Assembly (NCBI GenBank): GCA_021030915.1
Contig: JAGEMR010000005.1
Location: 124,001-188,000, forward strand
DNA from: Astrothelium macrocarpum
Lineage: Eukaryota > Ascomycota > Dothideomycetes > Trypetheliales > Trypetheliaceae
DNA: 64,000 nucleotides
Reading direction: 5' to 3'
Of the stretch, positions 1 through 10,981 are shown piece by piece (within the stretch, counting starts at the first letter, position 1; each line of letters opens with the position of its first letter). Both the position numbers and the translations under genes were made by a program. A model generated the notes under the pieces. The model did not search any database and had not been told where the DNA came from. It saw nothing but the letters and a program-made list of their open reading frames with translations.

Positions 1-396
1 TTTGAAGCCTTGTGAAAGCGTTTCGAGTTTGACAATATTTTGGCAGCAATTATTTGCCACTTGTTTCGAAAATTACGAGATTCCACGCAACTAGCACCGG
101 CGTGCCACAATGCTGAGAGAAAAGGCAGCATTCCGTTCTACAAAAACTCGAAGCCCTTTGAAAGTAAACCGTTTACTCTTCCATTCCGTTCTCCATGCCA
201 TCTCATCTCATATCACCACTTCTTACCACTTCTATCACTCTAACGAGGCTTGACGAAGGCCACAATTTACAACCGTCAAGACCCTCACAAGCCTGAGCAA
301 ATCTTTTCTCCTTGCCAAGTAGGATTTCCTGATCGTCTAGTTGGAGCACATCCCGTAGGTATCGTACCTTTGCAAGAGGTGCGACCCGTAGATGTA
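1..396. other. 3' flank of the transcription-factor gene; no gene seen
   Basis: Short open frames occur on both strands but none has recognisable protein features. The stretch lies downstream of the stop codon of the minus-strand Zn2Cys6 gene and probably carries its 3' UTR. I see no RNA gene or repeat. Confidence 0.5.
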
Positions 397-2903
397 CTAA
401 TAATTATTCCCAAACCACCCCCAGTCTTGGTCGATATCCATATTCGCGTTCGTTTGCCACCAATTAGCATTTGGATCTGGCGCTGCAGTACCAAAGCGTC
501 CATTGCCCTGTGAGAGGTCAAAATTGAAATTGTCGAGATCTGGCATGTAGAAACCGTTGTATGAGATCAAAGGATCGCTATTAGAACCGGAGGGTATGCC
601 CTGTTCCAATGGTTGTGGGTCAGGTGGTGTCGGCATTTGCTGAATTGTGCCTCCACAATGACTATCTGGTGTTGGTGCCATCGAAATGTTCGTGGATCGC
701 TGCTTGGCAATCTCAGCAAACTTCGACTTTCCAATCTTGAGCGTGCCAAAATATGGAATGTTGATGACCGGGTCGCTCCCCTCCTCACACTTGCCATCGC
801 AATCTCGTGTCTTGCTGAGAAAGTCTAAGCATTGGTAGCTTTGCTGCGTCACCGCGCTACTTCTGTGAGGTGCATAATTGCGGAAGATGTCGATTGTCTT
901 GTAGATGAGTTGCCAGTCAGCTTCATTCTCGGAGTTCTTGTAATTCCCATTTGCAATCTGAGGACGTCCATAGCCCAAAAGGCCCAGTAAGAAGACAGTG
1001 GCAAAAGTGAAGCCAATAAAGTCCATGACTTGGCAGTCAAAGAATGTTCGTGTGAACCTGAAGAAATTGCTCTGCAATGCATGGTATGTTTGAAGGCCTC
1101 TATTCGCTGCATCGAGGCACGCATTTCGGCTGAATTCGTATCGAGGGTTGGTTGCAGTCTTGAGCATATATGGGAGGTGTAGATACATCTTGACCTTATA
1201 GAATGTCATTTGACATATTTGCGCTTCATGCATATTGGCAAACTCGTCGTCGTTTTGTGGGCCTGTCTTCTTAGTCAGGTCCCACCACTCTGGACTCATT
1301 TTGGCCGCAATTCTGTATACGAGTCTGTTAGATGTCTATTCCACCACAAGAGCTTGCGCGAATGAGCGAGACCTACTCGTCAAGTTCCTGATCAAGGTCG
1401 AGAGCTGTAGAATATGATGGAGAAGAGGTGCTTTGGTTGCGATCGACAACTTTGCCAGCCAGCACAGCGACCTTTCGACGAAACCTCGTGGTTGCTGTGG
1501 GGCTGTAGCTAGGAATAGTTTTTATGTTCATGTCACAGTGCGCGTCTGCGAAGGTATGAGGTAGGCCGAGCAGTAAGCTTATGTATCGGTCTAAGCAAAC
1601 GTTAATACCATCTCTGTAGTGAAGCATTACAAAAGAATCCTTGCCGGTGATGCTTACCGGCTTCGTACAAATGCCAAAACATGGCGTGTTTTCGGGGTGC
1701 GTACGAGTGAAGTCGGGGTAGCCCGGTCAATTGAGCGAACATGATAGCTCGGCGTAAGCACATCCAAGCCTTTCGTGGCTGTCCCATATCCGCATGATAT
1801 TTCGCAACAAGCGACATACATTCCATGCCCTCCATAGTACCCGCATAATCATCATCAGATACGATGAGAGTCGAAGTAACAGTAACATACATGTGCTCAT
1901 CTTTTTGGCCATTTAGCGCAAGGCAGAGGAGGAAGAGTGCCAGGACAGTGGGTTTCTCATTTTTGATCGCGAATTCAGCAAACTGGGAGAACGAGGAATA
2001 GGTATCAAAGCCTGCAAAGTTGGGATGAAGGCGCTGAGTAATTTTCCACCAAGTTTCTGTATTCGCTATAGCCTTCTCTAATTCAGCACGATCTTTGGGA
2101 AGATTTGCCGAAAGAGCTTGTCGAGTATTTCTATCCTTTATTTTTCTCTGCCTTGCTGCTTGATGGGAGCTGGGAATGCTTTCTGCAGATTCCGAAGGTA
2201 TAGCCGAGTCATCGTTAAAGATGGACAGGAATGGTGTACTCCCACTAATAGAAGCAACCTTGGATTCATCCGTCTCAAGCGTAGGATGTGATTCAGGTCG
2301 AGCTGTATCAAATCAGTTCCTTGCTTGTGGATAAATGATTATATGTACGAATGTAATCTTAACTTCAAATGACAGGGCGAAGGTTTGAAACAAAATAGGA
2401 TTAAACAAGATAAAATCCAATGCTTGAAAGGCAGTTGAAGAGTGTGTGTTGCCATTAAAAAGCTGGTAGGAAATTTTTCATGGGATTGCTGGTAGCCCAG
2501 AGGTTGATGAGGTTGGAAATTTAATGTGAACGCGTGAGATCTTACAAGTTACATGATTATCCGAAAGAGGCAATGCTTCCACTGGGCTCACGGCAGTATC
2601 ATGAGTTCCCTGCGACTCGGGCCTATCCCTTGAGAGTGCTTCAACAAGTGCTTCTAATTTGGCTACCCTTTCTCTAAGGTTTTTACGATTGTCCAGAGAA
2701 GAAACATCCACGTCTGCTTCCTCTTGGCCCATGCACTTTGATCCGCGTGCAAAGCATTCGGAACAAACGGAAGGATTCTCCGTTGAGAAGATGCAGCGAA
2801 TCTTGCGTCTTCTACACTCAAAGCAGCTATGGGTCCCCTTCCTCATCTTCTTCGTAGGCCTCCTATCAGCTTCCGGATCTGGACTTTCTAGAGAACGAGG
2901 CAT
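397..2903 (-). CDS. Zn(II)2Cys6 fungal transcription factor
   Basis: Predicted nuclear DNA-binding regulator of 710 residues. I join four exons on the minus strand: 2546-2903, 1658-2302, 1377-1590 and 397-1312. Introns are 243, 67 and 64 nt with GT/AG ends, and the total is divisible by three. The start at 2903 is the first ATG of the open frame. Residues 27, 30, 37, 47, 50 and 57 are the six cysteines of a C6 binuclear cluster (CFECRRRKIRC...CSECFARGSKC). A short leucine-rich coiled stretch (LRERVAKLEALVEAL) follows, as is usual for dimerisation. The middle exon carries the fungal-specific middle homology region, and splicing restores the typical sequence EADRYISLLLGLP. The C-terminus is Pro/Asn/Gly/Asp-rich and ends in Trp-rich acidic residues, likely an activation segment. 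The target pathway cannot be inferred; no neighbour suggests a cluster-specific role. Confidence 0.9.
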
Positions 2904-3639
2904 GCTACGGACAAACAAGAACAAGGACTTCAACGTGAATTAAGAAAACTGTGCAAGATAAAAGGGTGATAAGGTCAGCGGACGAAAGTTTTAATGTATC
3001 ATGAGTTTTAGGTAGATATATGGGCGACGAAGGTGCTCAGCCATGGCCGGACGAATAATCTCGGACGGGCAGAATCGGACCGGACTAGAGAGGCAAGGCT
3101 TTTTTGGCAATCCCTTGCGAACGGATGAGGACCAAGTTGCTGCCTTACCAAGCAGCGTCACAGTCACTCGCCTTTGCCCCTTGGCAATCTCCATTCACAA
3201 CTGGGTGTGTCACAATCCATCTATTAGTCGACCAAGGACTGGCAAGTGGACGTCTCGGAGCTACTCGGACCCGTTCGTAGCTCGCAATACGCATCCCCTC
3301 AGTGATTTGAAAGCCAACGCAGCTTGCTCTGCAAGAGGATATGGTAGTCAGGTCTGGTCCCATGACTTTGGATACAACTCAATGATAGTCGTCCAAGGGA
3401 GAAGAAGGTTTTTAATTTGTTTTGATTGTGTCTCGATGTGCTTACCTAAGGTACATAGCGACCATGACGTAGACCCGGGACATTGCCGAACCTCAGCAGA
3501 ACTCCAGGCCTAATAATGCCACCTTGAATCCGATGACTTCCGGAAGATATTCTAGGCCAATAAATGTCTGACAAACCTTGCAATTTACTCGATTTATTTG
3601 TATCTCTCATAACTCTGATTGTTCCAAGAACCCAGCACA
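2904..3639. other. Intergenic promoter region between divergent genes
   Basis: This separates the divergent starts of the Zn2Cys6 factor (-) and the two-TM protein (+), so it must contain both promoters. An ATG-initiated 156-codon frame at 3043-3513 has no family resemblance and odd composition, and I treat it as chance. I see no obvious TATA box or repeat. Confidence 0.5.
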
Positions 3640-4203
3640 ATGTCGACCAATTCGTCTAGTCCTCCCACGCCTTCACACTCACATTCACGCCCAAAGCATC
3701 TCAGCAAGACTTCTGACCCCTTCTTCGAATTGCCTGTAACCCAAACGCAGTTTTCATCTCCTCCTGAGACTCCACAACAGCCGGAACAGACGCAGCTGGC
3801 TCCATCTGAGTCGCTGTTCAGCCAACTAATTGTATCTCCGCTCCTCTTTACCTCTTTCCTATTGTCACTCTTTCTCGTTGACCGTAACAACCGCGCCTAC
3901 CGCGTTTCTCAGCATCCTTTCAACTCTACGGCCGCGTCCACAATACATCACAAGATCTTATCTTCATGGTGGGATCCTGAGCCATACGATGAAACTGGCG
4001 GGAATGATCATGAAACCACGGAACAAAAAAGGCGACCATGGTATGTGAAGAAGAAACACCGCAAAGTTGCTGGTATGGAAATCACGGAAGCTTTTGAACT
4101 AAGAACACGCGTTATCGTTGCCATGGTCCTGGGTATGTCGACAGTGATTATTGGCGGAGCCCTGGGAATCAAAAAGATTTACGAGTGGACTTGGGCTGGT
4201 TAA
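3640..4203 (+). CDS. Small conserved-looking two-transmembrane protein, unknown function
   Basis: Intronless 187-residue protein. The ATG at 3640 sits in a good fungal context (cacaATG); an in-frame TTG lies upstream but no earlier ATG. Residues 1-60 are Ser/Pro/Thr/Gln-rich and probably disordered. A first hydrophobic helix (LIVSPLLFTSFLLSLFLV) follows, then a hydrophilic loop with basic residues (KKKHRKVAGMEITEAFELR). The second helix (VIVAMVLGMSTVIIGGALGI) is followed by a short basic/aromatic tail. The hairpin topology, with both termini on the same side, suggests an organelle or ER membrane protein. I do not recognise the family. Confidence 0.7.
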   Translation: MSTNSSSPPTPSHSHSRPKHLSKTSDPFFELPVTQTQFSSPPETPQQPEQTQLAPSESLFSQLIVSPLLFTSFLLSLFLVDRNNRAYRVSQHPFNSTAASTIHHKILSSWWDPEPYDETGGNDHETTEQKRRPWYVKKKHRKVAGMEITEAFELRTRVIVAMVLGMSTVIIGGALGIKKIYEWTWAG

Positions 4204-4379
4204 GGAGTATGAGGATGATATCCCAGTATCTAAGTTGCTGGTACAAGGTCCGCACCTCCGACTGAAATCGCACAACTTCACTATCACACGAGCATCGCGT
4301 TCAGTGATGGGAGAATGCAAACTTTCCAAGTCAATGAACTTCAACACACCGCGCTTCAGCTTGCTCTGAAGGACATCCT

Positions 4380-6161
4380 CTATGAATCTGGGAATTGGAA
4401 AGTCATACTGGCATAACTCCCGTTATTGAAACACGGCAACCACTCGTCCAGTGCCATCTCAAACAGGCGGACCCCAGCGTAAAATGGCTCTGTATCAATC
4501 GGACTTGCAAACCCCACGGTAGAAAAATTCTGATGATTCGGATCGCTTTTGTTAAGAAGGGCGCGCATATCGCTGACATGCACCATATCTCTATACACCA
4601 ATCCAAAAACACTGTCGTTTGCCGGCGCAACGTCGCAGTTAGGGATATATTGCGTAGCTTGCCGGCCAGGGGATCCAATCTCCATGGAAGTTGGTGAGAG
4701 CGCGCGCCAAGGATCGTACTCCCCAGATGCAAACATGATGTTGGAAGGATTGATATACCAACCACCATATTTGTTCGATGCCTCAACGTTTGGGCTGGCT
4801 GGTAATCCTTCGGGGAATGTCTCGTTACACTGAGACTGAAAGAGTGATAGAGAGATGAATTCGCTTTCAATTGTGTGCGGATTGTCAGGATTGCCGCGCT
4901 GGTAATAACCATATTCTGCAAACATTACCATATGGACCAGATAGAATGCTTATGACTCACCTGAACAATACTGCCACATCCAGGACATATCCTGAACAGG
5001 ATCATCTTGATAGGGAATCTCATCATAGTTAATCTGTGCAATTCCGGTCAGAAAAGATGTCCAAGCCAGAGAGATGTTGTATGTGCTCGCAATCCCTGAT
5101 TCCGAAGCGATGGCTTTGGCAGTACCCCCATTGTCAATGGTCGATGTGTTGGTTTGGTTGAAAGTCTCCATGATGTTGCAGAAAGGCTGAACTGAAGCTT
5201 CAAAGCCATAATATTGATAAAATGAAAGGGGCAGCAAAAGATAATTTCCAACATCAGCTGCGCTCAAGGCATCTGATTGACTCTTGTTTACGCTAGGCTG
5301 TTCGTTTCCTGGGCTGGCAAGAACTGCCTTGTACAAATCATTTTTCAGGTTGCTGATCTCTTCTTTTGTACCATTAGCAAGGGTAGCATCAACATATCGT
5401 GTTACAGCAGTATAGTCCGCAGAGCAATTTCTTGTCATACTCCTTTCAGCCTGCGCATAGTATGTCCACATGTCAACAGCAGCCTCGGTCGGAGCCGAAG
5501 ACGCCCAGGATGCGTAGAATGTCTCTGGATTGCGCACCCTCATTTGGGCAGCACGGATTCCCGGATAACTTCCTCCCAACCAGACCCATGGAGTATTCTG
5601 GGGCGAAAGCGCACCCCAGTACACATCCAGCCCAGGAGATTGAAAGTTGTTGGCGAAGTAGACTGGATCTTGCAGAGCTTGTTCCGTATTTAAATATTTG
5701 TATGCCGAGTAGCCGTCTTCTGCTAGCCCTGTTGTCATGTTGACAGGAAAAGGAAGACTCTGGCCATAAAAGCGGTGTTCAAAGATCAAAGCCAATCCGT
5801 TGTATCTTCGAGCCAGACTCATCACAGCACTTGGCCCAGCTGCTTCATAAAGGAAATAAGGGACCAGAGGCTGAGCATTTTGTTCTCCAGAATCAAAGTA
5901 AAATACCGGACCGCCTGTCTGGTAATATTTACTGTTGACCCAGTATCTATTGGCATAAGTCCGATCATCAGAACTGTTGTAGTGGTCTATCGGAATGTTG
6001 ATCTCTAAAGCTGGATAATCTGAAGAATTGATGGATACTGCTTCTCTTCTGGTCAATCTGCCATTGGACGGCAATTGATTTCTGAAGGCCTCTGCTAAGC
6101 TGAGAAAAAGAACTTCGATCAATATAAATAGCATTATCATGTTGAGACGATACTCAAACAT
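4380..6161 (-). CDS. Secreted serine carboxypeptidase, peptidase family S28
   Basis: Predicted 578-residue extracellular or vacuolar prolyl-type carboxypeptidase that cleaves C-terminal to proline (family S28 knowledge). Exons are 4961-6161 and 4380-4915, with a 45-nt intron at 4916-4960. The ATG at 6161 precedes a hydrophobic signal peptide (MLFILIEVLFLSLAEA). The S28 hallmark GGSYPG places the nucleophile at about Ser198. A Phe-Tyr-Gly-Gln-Ser stretch (HRFYGQSLPFP) upstream is typical of the family. Near the C-terminus SGEYDPWRAL supplies the Asp, and the His is probably the one in MVHVSDMRA. Many N-glycosylation sequons agree with secretion. Length is normal for fungal S28 enzymes. Confidence 0.92.
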
Positions 6162-7066
6162 TTGCGTTCCTGCAACTGTACCTGCTTGTTGGTGGAGAAA
6201 AAGAAATCTCCTACTATTCACAAGAGTTAGGTTTTCTATCCATCCTTAGAAATAATGGCTAGGTTGCGTAGTGCAATGACGATGCCTTGCAGACTCTTAT
6301 CAATTGTTGCAAGCAACAATGAAAACTAAAACTCCAAGATTGTTTAGATCTGAATTGACCTTCCGTTTTGGACATCGGCTAAACTTCTATTTCGTGAGGT
6401 CATCCTACTGCGGGAGATCTACCCGAACCATGCAGACTTCTAGTACCCTTGAAGCTGGTCCCTGATTGATCATTTGCCTGTAGGTAGACGTTTGATGCGG
6501 TTTTGACTATCACCGATTATTGATGCTTGGTCTACCTAATGGAACTAAATCCGAAAGGGAGCTCAACATAATGGATTTCGATATCGGAGAACGAAACAAA
6601 CTGCAGCAAGCTAGCAGAATGACAACATGTACGAATGCTGCAATCAACGAATAAGGAAGCGTCGAAGATGTTGTCTGGATATGCAATGCACGAATGCAAT
6701 GTACGAATGCAATGCACGAATGCAATACTTGGCGGGTTCGATCTATCTTTGGACTATGGAGAGACGAGTAACGCCAGGTGAGCGGCCGATAAAGGACGAC
6801 AGAACAATGCTGTAAAATTTATAGGAGAAAAGATCAGAGTTCAGCTCCGTTGTCGTGTATCATAGTCACTTGTGAGGTCCCTCTGTAGCTTCGATTGCCA
6901 TTCAATAGTTCAACGATACTCTTGTGGCTGATGCTGGTATTACGTTCAATTCCAAAGAAGGCTAACTCCGCGCTAGAATCATCAGTCTCTTGCTCAGAAA
7001 TAATGATCATGCAACTCCCTCATGCCATTTGTCCTCTTTCAGAAGACACTCCCGAGAACAGCGTCA
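6162..7066. other. Intergenic region with a short 13-bp tandem repeat
   Basis: This lies upstream of the S28 peptidase and downstream of the Den1-like gene. Only short open frames are present. The notable element is the 13-bp tandem array at 6681-6728, listed separately. Confidence 0.5.
6681..6728. repeat. 13-bp tandem repeat, about 3.6 copies
   Basis: The unit atgcaatgcacga is repeated head to tail. The second copy carries one c-to-t change and the last copy is partial. It is non-coding and could be an unstable minisatellite. Confidence 0.85.
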
Positions 7067-7973
7067 TCACTTTTCTTCACCGATTCTTGGGGGACTTTTC
7101 GATTTGTCCTTCTTACTGAACGGGCTCGAACTTCGTCTGATGTGTATTAGCTCTGAACCCTTGCAACAGATGGTGTTGAGTTTTGAGAAGACTTACGATC
7201 GCCGCCGTTCTCCTTCCTTCCTATAACCCTCAATGATCTGCACCATTTGCTTTCGGCCTGTAGCAGCATCGATGAAGTCTCCACGAATGCTCATACTGAC
7301 CGACTCGGTCGCTTGAGCAGTCAGAAGACGAGATATCAGTAGATATTGCATCTGTAAACAAACGAAGACGCCACAGTCAGAACCGTTCTGCTGTTGAGGG
7401 CTGTCCGCCAGTGGCTGAAACAGTAGCTGTCTGCCCAGCAAGATGCCAAGCTTTTCCGTAGATATCAGAGCCTCCTGTCTATTTGTGGGATGCAGCGAAT
7501 CGTAATGAAATGCAATGCCATCTATTACGCTTACAAGGAGTAAACTCCAGTGCGATCCACCTTCGGCGATCGTCACGTCTCGGGCATCATTAATTGGGAG
7601 AAATATGTGCGTAGTCTTTGAGAAATTAGGTAAAGCGTCTTTGAGAGTCAAGGGATCTTTTGTTTGACGCAACATGAAGCACATAGAAGGTCGAAGGAGA
7701 ACAATGTCCGCATTGGGAAAGTTTTTGAGTTTTTCACGCTCGAGCCACCTGCTTAGAGGTGAATTACCGGACCACGGTGTGTATCAACGAATTAGTGTAC
7801 TTACTCTTCCCAAAACGCAATGGCCTATCTCGTTGTCAGTGCCTGAATTCCTAAATTCCCATGAACCAACTCACATTATCAGTAAGCCAATCGTTCTTGA
7901 TACAATCGACATCCTCCTTCGTTACTGAAAGTGAGTCAGCGGTATTCCTGATTGGTATCGTCATAGTATTCAT
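7067..7973 (-). CDS. Ulp1/SENP8 (Den1/NEDP1)-like cysteine protease, family C48
   Basis: Predicted deneddylase/desumoylase of 246 residues. I assemble four exons: 7875-7973, a 20-nt micro-exon at 7805-7824, 7197-7748 and 7067-7136. All introns have GT/AG ends and the frame closes exactly. The N-terminal block VTKEDVDCIKNDWLTDN plus AIAFWEEWLERE matches the substrate-binding start of SENP8-type enzymes. Catalytic residues are visible: His106 in GGSHWSLLL, Asp123 in FHYDSL, Gln160 and Cys165 in QQQNGSDCGVFVC. The C-terminus is a short Ser/Lys-rich tail. An out-of-frame ATG lies only 4 nt upstream of the chosen ATG and opens a 13-codon overlapping frame. The family likeness is closer to Den1/NEDP1 than to Ulp1, but substrate choice (NEDD8 or SUMO) is inference. 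Confidence 0.88.
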
Positions 7974-8916
7974 ACATCGAATATCGTAATCTATCGTTCC
8001 GGTTAGTCTGAGACCATGAAGCTAGATGTCGTATACTCGCAGCTCAAGTACGCATCGTCAGGCGATAACTAAAATTGTCCGAATCCTGTCAGTTTGAACG
8101 GTCCCAGAAACAGTCAAAGTTCAAACTCGCAAATGGCATGCAATGGTTCAGTATGTCAGGATGGAAAGAAAAAGCCATCCTATCGTGTGCGGATGTAAAG
8201 GGAAAGGTATTTATGGGATAAGTGAGTAATCACTTACATTATCACCAAAGTGTCGTGATACTCTTCCTCCAAATGGGTGGAAGCCAGACATACTATTACG
8301 AGACATGTTTGGAGGGAACGTGCAACCACAGTCGGAAAACTTGGCGTCGAAGGAAAAGTCTGCGTCGACCAGACGTCTGCGTAGAGGGTGGTATAAAGTT
8401 TTCAAGTTGTTTAGAAATTGAACTGAGCGATTGAGGACGATTGTGACTGTCCAATTTGCTGAACTGCAAAGACAACCAAGGATGAACTCGAAATCGTCCT
8501 GGCTTGGCATACATCGGCAATGTTGCTGTATTCTAGCCAGGTATGACGTCGTTGAATTATGTACCTTTCATTGCCTTACCTAACTAGGTAGTGGCCCAGA
8601 TCTTCGTCTCACTAAGGTAACGGTCCCTGCATGTCGTTGGCTAACGCATGTAAGCTTAAATTCCTCGGTACACAACTCTCAGGCATTTGGTCTCGTGCTT
8701 TTGATTTTGACAAATGAATTCCTAATTCGAGCTTAATTCATCCAACCAGACTTGTCAGCATTTGCGTGTCAACGGTGGCACTAGTATGTAGCGGAAGATC
8801 GTAGGATAAGGCTGTTTTGCCAAGTACTCTGTGTCTTATGCTAAGAGGCCTAAATGTTGCACCGTCGGGCTGATCAATATTGCAAATGCGTCTTATCGGA
8901 CACTTCTTTTCTGCTA
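7974..8916. other. Intergenic; no supported gene
   Basis: Minus-strand open frames of 74-99 codons at 8211-8520 overlap each other in different frames and have no family features. I see no repeat or RNA gene. It probably holds the promoter of the Den1-like gene and the 3' UTR of the aminotransferase. Confidence 0.5.
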
Positions 8917-10349
8917 TCAGGGTAATTTATCAACATTTTCAGTGACGCCGTTCGTCACCGTACCATTCATGCCTTTCCCTCTAGTAGTATACAAGCCTTC
9001 GCTGGCTTCTTGGACTTTATCAAGCCAGCCAAAATTGTCTTCAATTCTACCTTGCTGGATACCCTTCAATGTTGATAGTAGTTTCATGCACGCTGGCCCA
9101 GGCTCGTCGCTGCCGCCTTGGTAAGTGAATTTGTCACCTGTCGACCTCATTGTAATGGATTGGATTGGGACAAGGGCAGCGGCAGTGCCTGCTGCCATGA
9201 CCTCGGAGAAGCTCGGCAGCTCTTCGTACAGGATCTGCGGTTCCATCATGTAAGCTGTAGTCTGGAGCTGGCATCGATGTTAATTCCTGGGGGGTTTGTG
9301 CTCACTTGTCTTTTCTCCACTTTCCAGCCAAAGCTCTTCGCCAACTCGCAAGCGCTATCGCTTGTTACACTTTTGATCACATTTTTACTGTCCGGAACCA
9401 CTAATGTATATCCGTCTCCTTCCGCCGTGTCTTCCTGCTTATGAACGCCAATGAAGCCGCTGGTGCTAAACTCATCGACCTCTGTCCTCGTCTTACTATC
9501 CATGTGCAATGTGATGTTGAAGCCTGCTTTTTTTGCCTTGTCACTCCATCGTAGCACTGGCGCATAGTTCCCTCCAATCTTTGCACTCCCAGTGCCTTCT
9601 GGCGCCGCTCGATCAAACTCCTCCAGTACAAGAGCATCTACGGGATGCACGCCGTGATAGACACCAGTTGGCATGACAAATACGCAGAAAAGGTACTCTT
9701 CCGGTGGATCAAGGCCAAGCTGTGCGCAAGAGCCAAAGAGTAAAGGTCGAATGTACATAGCGGCGCCAGTGCGATGAGGTGGGACAAAGGCAGCGTTCAG
9801 AGACACGGCGAGATTGACACAGCGCTGGAAGAGTGAAGTAGGAACTGGAGGGATGGAAATGAACTCTGCGGATCTCTGCATACGAAGTGCATTCTGGTCA
9901 GGGCGAAAGATGAATATCTGACCATCCTCAGGTCCACGGAACGCTTTGAGACCTTCGTAGCATTGCTGTCCTGGTTACCAGTAAACACACGAACGTAGTC
10001 CGAGACATCAGTAAAGATCTCATACCATAGTTCAGACCAGGTGCCATGCCATGGATATGGAGGATTGGGTCCTGCACGAATTCTGGTTCGGACCATTTTC
10101 CTGTCTTTTTGCTGTAATGAGCTTCGATGTGGCCATTTACTAATTTCAGAGTTAGCAATACTCGGACTTGGAGACTGACGATATCATATATCTTGCCTTC
10201 TCGAACTTTGAAGCCGACGTTGTCCCAATCTAGTTGCGGACATTATCAGTCGATAAATCAATCCTGAATTCCGGGTCCGAAATCGGCGAATTGCCCAATG
10301 CTCACTCACCAATGGTATTGACTGGCGGAGGTGGAAAATTCGAGGGCAT
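8917..10349 (-). CDS. Branched-chain amino acid aminotransferase (PLP fold type IV)
   Basis: Predicted 389-residue transaminase that interconverts Leu/Ile/Val and their 2-oxo acids. There are five exons: 10310-10349, 10197-10229, 10026-10139, 9306-9970 and 8917-9234. The intron at 10140-10196 is GC-AG: the donor is G|GCAAGA, and only this donor restores the family sequence [15 protein letters not shown]. The PLP-binding lysine is Lys193 in AKIGGNYAP. Other family blocks are [38 protein letters not shown] and [14 protein letters not shown]. No mitochondrial presequence is evident, so it is probably cytosolic. The [12 protein letters not shown] block recalls the fungal subgroup that includes secondary-metabolite aminotransferases such as ToxF, but no biosynthetic gene lies nearby. 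Confidence 0.92.
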
Positions 10350-10981
10350 GCTCGAATAATGTCGAAAAAATGTTGTGGGAAAAGCTCAAAGGTCAACGGA
10401 ACGACCAACTGAAACACTACCTTCAGTCAAAATTGAATCTCCGTATTTTGGTCGTTGGTGAGAATTGGGCTCTCTCATCAGCTTTGATCTCGCTTCCATG
10501 TACCTTGAGAACTCGCCGCTTTAGCATGTGGAGACATTGCAAGGGAAACCCTTATCTAAGCAACGCTATTTGTGGCCTCGTTTACGACCTCGCAGGTCAA
10601 GTCATGTGTTTGTTTGATCACGTATCAATGATTGTTCCGCTACTCCGACAGTGTCTTCGAGACAGGCGACACATGCCGCAAAGGCAAAAGCAAGCACAAC
10701 TCAAGCTACTACATGCAGGTCCAGAGAAGTGAGAGATCAGAACGCACTTCAGAACACGAATCGGAAAAATATTTTCTCAATCTACAAAGCTCTGAAGACG
10801 TTGCATACAATTCGATCTTAATTCGATCTTAATTCGATCTTGAACACTGCAGAGAGACAAAAAAACAATGATCACATCTCCATCAAATTGACATCAATAA
10901 TAGTTGCTGTCGTCCTCACTGACATCATTCTCATATCTCTGGTCTGCATAATCAATGAAACCTAGTCCGAAGTATCAGTTT
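10350..10981. other. Intergenic with a short 11-bp direct repeat
   Basis: This is the promoter side of the aminotransferase and the 3' side of the eight-cysteine protein gene. The plus-strand 133-codon frame at 10331-10732 overlaps the first exon of the aminotransferase and is a shadow. An 11-bp triplication at 10811-10841 is listed separately. Confidence 0.5.
10811..10841. repeat. 11-bp tandem repeat, about three copies
   Basis: The unit ttcgatcttaa is repeated in tandem, with a partial third copy ending in ttg. It lies in non-coding DNA 140 bp beyond the stop codon of the small secreted protein gene. Confidence 0.85.

Noticed and set aside
3043..3513. ATG-initiated 156-codon frame with good Kozak context
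   Set aside because: Composition is unlike the other genes, no homology-like blocks, and it sits between divergent promoters.
8211..8520. Possible minus-strand exon upstream of the Den1-like gene
   Set aside because: Two competing frames without features; the protease model is complete without it.
10140..10187. GT-AG alternative for the GC-AG intron of the aminotransferase
   Set aside because: This donor (GTCAGT) joins into an immediate stop codon and breaks the conserved KVREVNGH sequence.
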